A stretch of 64,000 nt of DNA, taken from positions 7,602,001 through 7,666,000 of the forward strand of contig NZ_CP029425.2 of NCBI RefSeq assembly GCF_002278135.3, written 5' to 3'. The stretch's first letter is position 1; each line of letters opens with the position of its first letter. Source of the DNA: Bradyrhizobium ottawaense (GTDB taxonomy: Bacteria; Pseudomonadota; Alphaproteobacteria; Rhizobiales; Xanthobacteraceae). Position numbers and translations under genes: made by a program. The notes beneath the pieces are model-generated. The model searched no databases, was not told where the DNA came from, and saw only the letters and a list, made by a program, of their open reading frames with translations. Below, piece after piece: positions 44,891 to 53,549 of the stretch.

Positions 44891-45052
44891 TTATTTCAGA
44901 GAGCTGCTGATCGAAGCGAATTTCGTATTGAGTTTAGTGCCTAGCCCATTCACGACCGCGATGATTGCAAGCGAAATACCCGCCGCTATCAGCCCATATT
45001 CTATGGCAGTAGCCCCGGACTCATCGCGTAAAAAGTGTACTAGCGTTTTCAC
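44891..45052 (-). CDS. Flp family type IVb pilin
   Basis: A GTG start at 45052 opens a 53-residue product reading KTLVHFLRDESGATAIEYGL and IAAGISLAIIAVVNGLG, ending FASISSSLK. The motif G-ATAIEYGLIA is the prepilin cleavage and pilin core of Flp/Fap pilins, which form tight-adherence pili. It lies 178 bases upstream of the GGDEF-EAL gene on the same strand. No tad assembly genes are nearby, so it would depend on a system elsewhere. Confidence 0.82.
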   Translation of the reverse strand: MKTLVHFLRDESGATAIEYGLIAAGISLAIIAVVNGLGTKLNTKFASISSSLK

Positions 45053-46684
45053 GGTGCGTGCCCTTCTAAGATCTAACGCTCGGGATTTACCGGCAATTTG
45101 TTAAAGCCGGCAGAATCTCATTCGAGAATCCGTTTGGTGTGGCGCCAAAACTTTGTACGGAACGTACAAATACGCGCACACTTTGCAAAGTCGCGGTGAA
45201 CCTCTCGTCGTCCAGTTACTAGTCTCAGGCGGGTGCAGGTGGCGATCTCGGCGTTGGCGATCGACATCTCGCCCGAGGAGTATCGCGCCGAACACGGCCG
45301 CGCGGTCGGATGCCCGGTCGAGGATAGGCCCCCTGCTGGCCTTCTAAGGATTTCCCGCAGAGTATCGGGATCATCGTGTGCTCTCACAATATCTCCTGGA
45401 GAACGGTTCGGGATAGTTCGGCAGTGGCCATAAACCTGCACGCTAGGGTTTGGGCTCCGCCTACCTGCATGACCCGTCACCCCCGCATGGTTGACGGAAC
45501 ACTCGATCAACCGTCCTCGTTGAACTGCTGCCGTGGAAAGCTGGGGAAATCTTGTCAGAGCTGCGATCCGCTTTATGATGGCACATGTTGGTCGCCGAAG
45601 CGTCGACTTCATCGAGGAAGTGAACTTCTCTTATCGCCAGCTTCCGCAATCGCGACAACGTTTCTCAGCTTGGCTACATCGATCCGACAAGTGCTTCCCC
45701 AATCTGCCACTCCGTCTTTACAGATCGAGACCAGCTTTGATGGAGTGATCAGTACCGTCGCGAGAAGGGCTAAGCGATCGACCATTTTTGTGGTTTCGGC
45801 CTGCTGCGCAGTTGCGTCTCTGTTATCGGCAGGAAGGCGCCCGTCTGAACGGTTGCCGATGTTGCCTGACAGTCGACCGTTTGCCCCGCTGCCACTCGCG
45901 CCAACTGCCGAATGTCAAACAAGCCTCCAGATCAGCAAACTATGCCGACCCACTGATCAAGCTAGCTGCAAGCGCAAGAATCCGAGGCCAATGTAATGAA
46001 TACTTAAGCGCTGGGCTGGGTTGAATGGCGCCTCCGGGTTTCAATCGAGCGCAGCTCGGCGAGCGCGCTCACAGTGTTAGAATAATTAGGTACTGCTCGC
46101 TCGAAAGCTCGAGAATAATCGTCAAGCGGAGCTTCGCCACTATTCAGGAACAAACAATCTCGATGCACACCCCACACACCTCTCGTTAATGACGGTCGCG
46201 TTTGCGATCGCAACTGACGCCCAATAAGTTTCTAGATTTGATCAATACGTTTTCAAGGTTCTGCTGCGCCGGGCTTGGAAGTGCCCGCCCCCTCCGAGAT
46301 GGAAGCACCAAAGCGATAGAGGCCTTGATAGCATCCCGCATGCGAATTCGGCGCAGTACAGCGTTAAAGTAGAGTTCCGGTGTCGAGGCATTTTGCAATA
46401 GGTCTCATTCAATATCCTGAAAAGGGGCATGGGCGCGATTCCGAGCTTCTAATGGGGGAGAATGCGATGCGACCGCTGCGTAAAGCACGAGAGTCATAGC
46501 CGAGCGGACGATATTTTGTACATAACGTTCAAATCTGTGGCCGAAGCAACACGCTCGGGCGAGTAACGGGATCGTTCGTACGTCCCGTGCTGTGTTTGTC
46601 GCCGCCGCCCTGATTTGACTATTAATGGTTGGCGAGCACAGGGAAACTCTTCGTTCGTACTCACTTGCTCGGAAAAGGTTCGAT
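45053..46684. promoter_or_regulatory. Long intergenic region with two copies of a 19-bp palindrome
   Basis: About 1.6 kb lacks a convincing gene. Upstream of the pilin, 45152-45170 is a perfect 8-base inverted repeat with 3-base spacer, TTTGTACGGAACGTACAAA. A related site, TTTGTACATAACGTTCAAA, lies at 46515-46533, upstream of the small gene at 46685; the two agree at 16 of 19 positions. They look like binding sites of one regulator for two divergent genes. Minus-strand frames at 46004-46398 lack motifs. Confidence 0.5.
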
Positions 46685-46864
46685 ATGAATCATGACGACA
46701 ACGGAAATCGCCATGAAGTATCTGTGATGACGGACGAACAGCTCGAACTGGAGCACTGCAAGCAACAGATTGCTCGTCTCAAACAGCTGGTTATTCGCCT
46801 TTCTGAAATTGCGTTGCGCAACGTCGTAAGAGCCGCCGAGGACCGAAAATCGGAACGCGCGTGA
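46685..46864 (+). CDS. Small conserved hypothetical protein (59 aa), coiled coil
   Basis: The start at 46685 gives MNHDDNGNRHEVSVMTDEQL, then ELEHCKQQIARLKQLVIRLS and EIALRNVVRAAEDRKSERA: an acidic N-terminus and a leucine-heptad helix. A strong terminator follows about 95 bases after the stop and a palindromic operator-like site lies 152 bases upstream, so it seems to be an independently controlled gene. Function unknown. Confidence 0.55.
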   Translation: MNHDDNGNRHEVSVMTDEQLELEHCKQQIARLKQLVIRLSEIALRNVVRAAEDRKSERA

Positions 46865-46959
46865 GTCTCTGTCGGCCCACCGAACGACCAGCCCCCGAGG
46901 GAAACGAACGTTGCGCCGTAGCGCGCTGTTCTTTGCAGCGCGGCTCCCGCCGGGGGCAG

Positions 46960-47003
46960 GGAGCAGCCTCGCCCCTATCTCCATAGGGGCGAGGCTGCTA
47001 TTT
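46960..47003 (+). terminator. Rho-independent terminator
   Basis: A perfect 17-base stem, AGCAGCCTCGCCCCTAT (46960-46976), with a CTCC loop pairs with 46981-46997 and is followed by ATTTTAT. It would end transcription from the gene at 46685. Confidence 0.8.
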
Positions 47004-47166
47004 TATAGCCGGAACTTTGAGGGTTCAGACCGGCATCGAGCTTGGCGTATCGCGCGTCGCCCGACGCGTGGATATTCCTTCGCATCGACAGCGATCACGC
47101 GCGACGTGCCGAGCACATTCTTGCGAGAGCAGTGGCTCGCATTTGCGACGGCAACGCCAGCAAGCA

Positions 47167-47526
47167 ATGCCGTCGCCGCGCCGGCGAGTTGTGAGGCCCA
47201 TTGGTGCAGGCCTAGTCTACCACCGCAACGGAGAAAAGCGGCGCGCCTATTTTGTACCAAGGGAAGCTGTCTCGCTCCTCTCAATGGGGCGCGAAGTGGA
47301 TTTCGATCCTGACCGCAACCGGATGGGCGGGCCGGCATTGGGCGAAATGTCGTTTACTCAAGAGTACTTTCGCCGGCTGGCTCGGGAATGTGAGCTGCCC
47401 GCGCGCTTTTTCGCGCTGCTTGACGGCGACGCCTCAGAGTACGCCCCCGAGGAAGCCGAGCAGGAGTGTTGCCGGAAACACTCTGCGTCCGCAACGGCTC
47501 CCACCTCTCCAGATCGGCGTGGATAA
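47167..47526 (+). CDS. Hypothetical protein (119 aa)
   Basis: The start at 47167 gives MPSPRRRVVRPIGAGLVYHR, followed by NGEKRRAYFVPREAVSLLSM, and GEMSFTQEYFRRLARECELP in a more acidic C-terminal half (DASEYAPEEAEQECC). It has codon use like a real gene up to about residue 100. No family is recognised. Confidence 0.45.
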   Translation: MPSPRRRVVRPIGAGLVYHRNGEKRRAYFVPREAVSLLSMGREVDFDPDRNRMGGPALGEMSFTQEYFRRLARECELPARFFALLDGDASEYAPEEAEQECCRKHSASATAPTSPDRRG

Positions 47527-47558
47527 CCAGGTCACGTGGCCCAAGGAGGAAGCGCTTA

Positions 47559-47858
47559 TCACTGCTCCTCATGCCCAAGACCAAGGATCACTTGCAGTCC
47601 GTCCACATCGCCCTGACGGCCAACTGTCTCGACGAACGCGGCGCCTTGACGGTCGTCTCTCCTTCTCAGCTGCACCGGCTCGATGCCGGAGGCAAACTCG
47701 ATCACCGGCTGGTAGCGCTTGGCGGAAGTGCTGAAATATATCACGCCCGAACGCCGCCGCTGAAACAACTGCACGTCGCTCGAGCCCTGCGGCGTCGAGA
47801 TTTTGACTTTGTGCTCGCGGTTGATGAAGCCGAACACGCGCAAGGTTTCCGAATCCAC
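47559..47858 (-). CDS. Hypothetical protein (99 aa)
   Basis: A frame with GTG at 47858 reads MDSETLRVFGFINREHKVKI, then STPQGSSDVQLFQRRRSGVI and YFSTSAKRYQPVIEFASGIE. The composition is protein-like and beta-rich. It follows the coupled small-gene cluster on the same strand (65 bases), perhaps as its last member. The start is uncertain; the frame is open a further 18 codons upstream. Function unknown. Confidence 0.4.
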   Translation of the reverse strand: MDSETLRVFGFINREHKVKISTPQGSSDVQLFQRRRSGVIYFSTSAKRYQPVIEFASGIEPVQLRRRDDRQGAAFVETVGRQGDVDGLQVILGLGHEEQ

Positions 47859-47922
47859 TCCTGGCGCTGCTGCACAAACCAGCTCTAGCCAAGCGCGGCC
47901 CCTTGGTCATTGCGTAGCTCGA

Positions 47923-48220
47923 TTACGTCGGGGTCAGCTTGTGGCGGTCGCCGTTCCAGATCGTTATCGCTTCCTCGGGCGTGCCGACCGCCTTGGTCGA
48001 GACCTCCATGCCGTAGGGTTCGCAACGAAGGCGCCTGCTCGCATCCTCCTGGATCAGGACCGGGTAGCACTTGGCAATCAAGCACCTCCGGATCGGACGC
48101 CTCCGATTTCGTGTTGCTCTCACTGGTATTCGGATCAACTGCCATTCTGTAGTCTGCCTCAAGCAGCTCCACTAGCCGCTCGACGCGAGCGATCCGGAAT
48201 GGCTGGGACGGCTTTGTCAT
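47923..48220 (-). pseudogene. Hypothetical protein with one frameshift, last of a coupled trio
   Basis: ATG at 48220 starts MTKPSQPFRIARVERLVELL, EADYRMAVDPNTSESN. After SEASDPEV the coherent sequence moves frame (near 48080) to LIAKCYPVLIQEDASRRLRC, EPYGMEVSTKAVGTPEEAIT and IWNGDRHKLTPT, stopping at 47923. The unshifted frame becomes repetitive and unnatural. One indel separates this from an intact gene. The start overlaps the stop of the 24-residue peptide (TGATG). No family recognised. Confidence 0.5.
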
Positions 48221-48294
48221 CAGGGCAGGTCCCTGGGATCGAATGCGAAGAATCCAATGATGAAGATGACGAGCGTGCGAGGAGTGGCGTTCAT
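48220..48294 (-). CDS. 24-residue membrane peptide, translationally coupled
   Basis: ATG at 48294 lies within the ATGA that ends the preceding gene, and the TGA at 48220-48222 overlaps the next ATG (TGATG). The peptide reads MNATPRTLVIFIIGFFAFDP then RDLP: one short membrane helix. Tight overlap at both ends is the main evidence that it is translated. Function unknown. Confidence 0.5.
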   Translation of the reverse strand: MNATPRTLVIFIIGFFAFDPRDLP

Positions 48295-48524
48295 GCGCCG
48301 GGTTGTCGGTCCTCCGCCGAATGCCAGTCCGCGCCGTGGAGGCGGATCATCTCGCGACGGGACCGCTCGATGAAGACGCGCTCAACGCAAAAGCCGGCGG
48401 TGACTGAAGCCGCCAGCGCAAGGCCGCAGGCGTTATAATCATTCATGAAATTCCAAAACATGTTGCTGCCGGCGACGCCGACAAAAGTAAGTGCCATGAC
48501 GGTGTTGCGAATTGCCTTAACCAC
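48291..48524 (-). CDS. Small membrane protein (77 aa)
   Basis: The GTG start at 48524 follows GGGGAACAAC, a plausible ribosome site. The product reads MVKAIRNTVMALTFVGVAGS, NMFWNFMNDYNACGLALAAS, VTAGFCVERVFIERSRREMI, with two membrane segments and a charged tail. It is the first gene of a trio joined by ATGA and TGATG overlaps. No family recognised. Confidence 0.55.
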   Translation of the reverse strand: MVKAIRNTVMALTFVGVAGSNMFWNFMNDYNACGLALAASVTAGFCVERVFIERSRREMIRLHGADWHSAEDRQPGA

Positions 48525-48544
48525 GTTGTTCCCCCAGCCGGTCG

Positions 48545-48862
48545 GCGAGGCACTTTAGCATTGCAACCATGACGCTTAGCAGCGTTTGATGGTTGTGATC
48601 CGCCGTCTTTCTGCTCAATCAGCTTGGGTCCGGCCGTGTTGTCGCGCCCCGTGGAATCCGATCGATAACGTATCTCGCTCTGTGCCATGAAATGTGGTGA
48701 CGTCTTGGCAGACAGCCTTCGCCAGCCGATAGGACGCAGCATCCGCTTTGCAGCGGTTTCGGCCAGCGCAGCCGAGCAGAACAAATAGCACTGCATCTCT
48801 GGACCATAGAACGAGGCGTTCTCGGCGTCGGCAGCAATTCGTGCGGGCTCAATCCGTTCCAA
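48545..48862 (-). CDS. Possible hypothetical protein
   Basis: A frame on the minus strand reads MERIEPARIAADAENASFYG, PEMQCYLFCSAALAETAAKR and MLRPIGWRRLSAKTSPHF. It is open upstream to about 48920 (SANDWQNAKRFRAWAL) without an ATG, so the true start may be lost or non-canonical. Composition is protein-like; the 3' end is uncertain because the frame runs into the next gene. Low confidence. Confidence 0.3.
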
Positions 48863-48995
48863 AGCCCACGCACGGAAGCGCTTCGCATTTTGCCAATCAT
48901 TCGCAGAATTTCGGCATCATGAGGCCCTACATCAGAGAACTTCTGCTTAATTGCCCAATACTATCATTATTCCCGTGGGGCAACGAAGCGAACGA

Positions 48996-49199
48996 ATGGC
49001 CCGTTTCTACTTTAATCTGGCAGGCAAGCAGAATGTCGACGACCCCGGCGGGTTAGCATTCGAAGACGAGCTGCAAGCCTTCCGTGCGGCAGAACGCTTA
49101 GCAAAAGATCTGGCGAGTGCTCAACCTCTGCTGCGGGGTACAACCTGCGTGGTCGTTACACGCAGGGACCGAGGTGAGGCCTATTACGTAAGCGTGTGA
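48996..49199 (+). CDS. DUF6894-like small protein (67 aa)
   Basis: The start at 48996 gives MARFYFNLAGKQNVDDPGGL, AFEDELQAFRAAERLAKDLA. The pattern RxYFxL...DxxGxxxxDxxxA is that of small rhizobial proteins now grouped as DUF6894. The C-terminus CVVVTRRDRGEAYYVSV forms the closing strands. The function of the family is unknown. Frame intact. Confidence 0.68.
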   Translation: MARFYFNLAGKQNVDDPGGLAFEDELQAFRAAERLAKDLASAQPLLRGTTCVVVTRRDRGEAYYVSV

Positions 49200-49660
49200 C
49201 AGCGCTTCCAAATCAGACGTCTCGGCCACTACTGACGTATCATCTGCCGGGGCAGCCGCCCCGAGTTGTGGGACCACCGAGCCGATTGAGGGAGGGCTCG
49301 TTTTCCCTAGTTAGACTTGCCTGCAACGCCACCGTCAGGCACGATTTCGAAGAACCCCGATTGCACCATGTCCATCAAGACCTATATCGGCGCGGTCGCA
49401 GCGGCGCACGATGATGGCTGATTGGGCCGCGTTCTGCGATGGCAAGCGCGCTGCGGACGGCGTGGTCGTGCCGATGTCTCGCGCGATTGCGTGACGAATA
49501 ACTTTCTGACTTTCGAATCGTGGAGAGCCTGTTTCCCACCAAGTAGAACTAGATGCCGTAATGGGCCCTGCTTCGAGCAAGGGGTCATGATGGTGGCTGT
49601 CCCCCGATAGATGATGAAACGGGGTCACGACTTGAGTCGGCCCCAAGCATCTGGAGACGG
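49200..49660. other. No recognisable gene
   Basis: About 460 bases with short fragments only (for example MSIKTYIGAVAAAHDDG on the plus strand near 49369). The right part belongs to the IS110 left end. Confidence 0.4.
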
Positions 49661-49692
49661 AGGACAGCCGTGGAAATTATGCCGGAATCGAC

Positions 49693-50703
49693 GTGTCATT
49701 GGAACTGTCGAGCGTGTGTGTTGTGGACGCCCAGGGTAAGATCCTGAAGGAAGCGAAGGTCGCAAGCGAACCCGACGCCTTAGTTGAGTTTTTTGAGACG
49801 CTCGGCTTTGCAGTGAAGCGGATCGGGCTGGAGGCTGGGCCGCTGTCGCAATGGCTGCATGCAGGCCTGAAAGGTGCAGGATTTGAAACAGTTCTGCTGG
49901 AAACGCGGCACGTGAAGGCCGCATTATCTGCAATGACGGTCAAGACGGATCGCAAGGATGCCCGCGGGATCGCCCAGTTGATCCGGATGGGATGGTTTCG
50001 GCAGGTACACGCAAAGTCGGTTGATGCGCAAGAGATCCGGGCACTCCTGATCGCACGCAAACAGCTTCTCGGGCGGCTGATCGATGTAGAATTAAGTATC
50101 CGAGGGATTTTGCGCGGCTTCGGTCTGAAGGTCGGCCCGGTGACGCGAAGGAATTTCGAAGCGCGGATTCGAGAGTTGGTTGCAGGCCAGGCGACATTGG
50201 AGCGCATTGCTGGTGCGATGCTTTCGGCACGATCGGCCCTGAAGGCAGAATACGGAAGACTACACAAGGCTGTGCTGGCAATTGCGCGTGATGATGCAGT
50301 CTGCCGCCAGCTTATGACAGTACCAGGCGTTGGTCCCCTGGTGGCCATCACCTACAAATCGGCGATTGATGATCCTCATCGCATTGTAAAGTCAAAGGCA
50401 GCAGGCGCGCTGTTCGGGCTCACGCCAAAGAAATATCAATCGGGAGAAAAGGACGTCACGGGCGGAATCACGCTGGCCGGCGATGAGACGGTGCGGACGG
50501 CCTTGTATGAAGCCGCCAACGTTCTGCTATCGCGCATCACGCGGTTCTCAAAACTCAAACGCTGGGGGATGGACGTCGCTAAGCGGAGAGGCTCAAAGCG
50601 CGCAAAGGTCGCCCTGGCACGCAAGCTCGCAGTGATCCTGCATCGGATCTGGGTCGATGGCACGACTTACCGATGGGCCGAAGCGGGCTCAATCGCAGCA
50701 TAG
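49693..50703 (+). CDS. IS110 family transposase, start codon doubtful
   Basis: A DEDD transposase reading SLELSSVCVVDAQGKILKEA, GLEAGPLSQWLHAGLKGAGF, VKTDRKDARGIAQLIRMGWF, LMTVPGVGPLVAITYKSAID and LFGLTPKKYQSGEKD. The family N-terminus NYAGIDVSLE, with the first catalytic Asp, lies in frame just upstream (49675-49701), but no ATG, GTG or TTG precedes it before a TGA at about 49634; an ACG sits where a start might be expected. Starting at the GTG 49693 would omit the Asp. The copy may be silent, or use a CTG or ACG start. Confidence 0.85.
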   Translation: MSLELSSVCVVDAQGKILKEAKVASEPDALVEFFETLGFAVKRIGLEAGPLSQWLHAGLKGAGFETVLLETRHVKAALSAMTVKTDRKDARGIAQLIRMGWFRQVHAKSVDAQEIRALLIARKQLLGRLIDVELSIRGILRGFGLKVGPVTRRNFEARIRELVAGQATLERIAGAMLSARSALKAEYGRLHKAVLAIARDDAVCRQLMTVPGVGPLVAITYKSAIDDPHRIVKSKAAGALFGLTPKKYQSGEKDVTGGITLAGDETVRTALYEAANVLLSRITRFSKLKRWGMDVAKRRGSKRAKVALARKLAVILHRIWVDGTTYRWAEAGSIAA

Positions 50704-51373
50704 AAGACGTGGAGGAGATCAAGAACGCAACCGGGATGAACTGAAGCCCGGTGCCCGAAGTCCCGTCGCCGGGACGGTGGATGCGGTGAAGCCGTTACAC
50801 GCCCAGTGGCCGTCGTCCGACGAACCACGCGTATCTAGATAGGCTCACCGCTCCCTCTGACAGCATGATGTGGCGGCCAGGCGTCGACCACGAACAGAAG
50901 CATGAGCTGGGCGACGAGACGTTCACTCGGGAGGCTTGACATCATCGGGCCCATTACAGAAGGCCGCGAACCCATCTGTGGACGCCCCGCGAGATGCAAG
51001 CGGTTTTTGAAACAGACCACGAAAAGCACCAGAGAGTTGCAGCTACTGGGTCCACCATTGTGCCTCCGAAATCCCGCGCGCGCCGCCCTATCGCCTGAAG
51101 GGATTTCGTTGGGACCCGGCGCAACTGGAAAAACTGCAAGGACCGCCAGATGAGGGGTGAGCGCCACCCGGGTTTATTAACCCTCCGCCGATCGTGCAGA
51201 AAGACGGCAAAAGGTGGCCCATCGGCGCCGATTATGGAACCGGTTGCGGTGTTAAATGCCCCGAAACGATGGCAGAAACGAAGGGGATGCTCCGGCTCCG
51301 CGTACTCGGCTCACACACCGACGACTGACGCAGGATCGCCCGCGATGACAAAGCAGAGCGAGCATAGATCAGC
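50704..51373. other. IS110 flank and unassigned DNA
   Basis: About 670 bases. The first part is the IS110 3' flank. The rest has frames without motifs; nothing can be assigned. Confidence 0.4.
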
Positions 51374-51787
51374 ATGGCGTATCTGCAGAAGCAGCTCGCT
51401 AGGCAGCGAAAAGCCCTCGGCGAACTCGGTGAGCGCGTGTCGCGTGCCGAACGTGAGATCACGAAAGATCGCGCCGACAGACTCGAGCCGGCATTGCTTG
51501 GACTAGTGTCGACTGAAAACCCCGACACTGACGAAGAGAAGATCATGCCCGTACAAATGAACGCCGAGCTTTTCTGCAAGCTGCAGGAACTATCCCGCCA
51601 TAACGCGGTCGCCCGCGCGCTTGTCTTCTTGTGGGAAACCGGCACCCTGACCTACGAGGACTGGGCGACGAAGGCGATCTCTCTTCTCATTGATCAGAAC
51701 GAAACGCTCTCGGCGATCGCCGTGGATGCGGAGAAGCGCGCCTGCCGCCTGCCCAAAACTCCGCCCGTAGCCTCACCCACACGTTGA
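51374..51787 (+). CDS. Hypothetical protein (137 aa), helical
   Basis: The start at 51374 gives MAYLQKQLARQRKALGELGE, RVSRAEREITKDRADRLEPA, a coiled coil, and a C-terminal helical part (MNAELFCKLQELSRHNAVAR, ALVFLWETGTLTYEDWATKA). An internal start at 51545 (MPVQMNAELF) is an alternative. It is followed after 13 bases by another hypothetical gene on the same strand. No family recognised. Confidence 0.45.
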   Translation: MAYLQKQLARQRKALGELGERVSRAEREITKDRADRLEPALLGLVSTENPDTDEEKIMPVQMNAELFCKLQELSRHNAVARALVFLWETGTLTYEDWATKAISLLIDQNETLSAIAVDAEKRACRLPKTPPVASPTR

Positions 51788-51800
51788 GAGAGATCGTCCC

Positions 51801-52115
51801 GTGTCCGACACCCCCAAGACCGGAACACCGCACCCCGGGCCCGCGCTGCGGCTTGTCAGCGGCGCGAAACAGGAGCCGCTGCGCTGCCCCGCCGCTGGCC
51901 GCGATGCCGAAAGCGAGAAGACGCTTTGCTTCTACTTCAACCGGCGCATGACCGATGACGAGATGCGGCACCTTCACGCGGTCATACGGCAGGCGGCAGC
52001 CTACTCGCCGATCATCGACGGCCAGCCCAGCAAGCAAACGAGCGGAGTCTCAGAGCAGGAGGCGGCGGCAGTGCTACGGCGCTACCTGCTCATGCGCGAG
52101 ATTGACGGTCACTGA
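51801..52115 (+). CDS. Hypothetical protein (104 aa)
   Basis: A GTG start at 51801 opens MSDTPKTGTPHPGPALRLVS, then DAESEKTLCFYFNRRMTDDE, MRHLHAVIRQAAAYSPIIDG and a helical end (SEQEAAAVLRRYLLMREIDG). It is probably cotranscribed with the upstream gene. Function unknown. Confidence 0.45.
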   Translation: MSDTPKTGTPHPGPALRLVSGAKQEPLRCPAAGRDAESEKTLCFYFNRRMTDDEMRHLHAVIRQAAAYSPIIDGQPSKQTSGVSEQEAAAVLRRYLLMREIDGH

Positions 52116-53360
52116 GAAAGTTCCTCTTTTTCATCCGCGCCCCCGACAAAGTCTCGCTAAATTTCAAACTGAGACACTACCCGTTAGTCGGTTCAACTCG
52201 CAGCGTCAGGACGCCCGTGATGGCGGAGGCGACGAAGACAGTCACTCGCACCACTTCCGGGAACAGCACACCAATCAATGGTGTCAGAGTCCGGGGAGAC
52301 CCCAGTAGAACACGCCGACCAGGCCGGCAATAAGGCTTGTATAGAGGACGTGGGGGACAATGGGGAGCAGGTACTGCTTACTCGCTCACCGCTGTGAGTG
52401 CCCTGCCGGCGGCCAATCGGCTCCTTGGTTCGGGCGACGATCAGAAGGCGGCGAACGATTATCTGCTGACCTGCGCTTCCTCGGAGACGACAAGGATTGA
52501 AGCAACGCAATCCACCGGGAGCAACAAGCCGCCGCATCGCCCATCAGACGCGTTTCCACGGTGAAGATCAGCGCTTGCGAGGCCGGTTCGTGGAAAATTT
52601 TCGCGATTGGATGGGCTCCTGCAAAAAGATTGTCTTTTCAGACTCCACCGCATTTTGCGGCACCGGCCGAAGAAGGCCTCCCTTGTGGTCTTCCATATCT
52701 CCCCAAGCGTCGAAGGTAGTGGCTAAAACAGGCGGCGTCTCAGCAATTCCTCCGTGCGTATACTCAGATCAGGACAACCGCATCTAGCGTCGTGCGCCAC
52801 GATTTGTCGGCCGACCGCCGGATTTCACTGATCAATGAAGCCGTCTCGTCTGCGGCAACCGCTGGCATCAGACGGAGCGGATAACTGCACCGCTAAATAT
52901 GGACACGGGCATCGGACTTTCGTCGCCGTCAGGCGCAAGTTTTTTTACTCCGCCTTGTTTGGCAAGAATTCTCTCGCCTACGACCGGTATCGCAGGAATG
53001 CGCAAACGCCCGATGTGGAGCACCGCGACACCAGAAAACTCTCATTTTCATTGACCGCTGCAGCGGTCAACATGATTGGACCCACAATTACTCAGATCGA
53101 GACTTCCGTGAGCACTCCAGAGGCAAACGTCAAGTGTGGACCTTCTGTGATTTCTGTCGGCGCACGGCCAAGGCTGACGAAAGATGTGGTTGAAGGACGA
53201 TCTGAACCTGAACACCACGCCGACGAAAATTGTGAAATCAGCGGGGGGTGTCTGCCGGCGCGATCGACGCTCCGAATAACAGAAGCAGGCGCCGCAAGTG
53301 ATCACAGCCCAGCTATCGCGCTGGGCGACAATTTACGTTAACGTTTGCCGGTCGGTCCAT
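52116..53360. other. No recognisable gene (1.2 kb)
   Basis: Several frames are open on both strands, the longest 52835-53341 on the plus strand, but none has a recognisable motif, and composition is lower in GC and irregular. The promoter of the recombinase pair should lie at the right end. I cannot support a gene here. Confidence 0.4.
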
Positions 53361-53549
53361 ATGCGTACTCGAATCCGATCGCCTCGGAGGCAGAAGGCGA
53401 TCATCCGACCGCTTGATCCTTCCCACCCTCAGGGTTGGGATAATCCTGACAATGAGGAAGTTTGGCTTGAGCTGGCGCGCGCCATCGGACGGCAGATTGC
53501 ACGAGACGAAAACGACGGTTTGGAGCAGCCAAAAGGAGGAAGGGCATGA
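53361..53549 (+). CDS. Small protein overlapping the serine recombinase gene (62 aa)
   Basis: The start at 53361 gives MRTRIRSPRRQKAIIRPLDP, then SHPQGWDNPDNEEVWLELAR and AIGRQIARDENDGLEQ. It is basic at the N-terminus with a C-terminal helix. Its stop codon overlaps the recombinase start (ATGATG region, 53546-53549), so the two are translationally coupled. A role with the recombinase, for instance in directing excision, is possible but unproven. Confidence 0.6.
   Translation: MRTRIRSPRRQKAIIRPLDPSHPQGWDNPDNEEVWLELARAIGRQIARDENDGLEQPKGGRA

Noticed and set aside
45152..45190. GGAAC in the palindrome as an EcfG-type -35 element
   Set aside because: No CGTT at the required 16-17 base spacing.
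52835..53341. A 168-codon plus-strand frame before the recombinase
   Set aside because: No motif, poor start context and irregular composition; kept as unassigned DNA.
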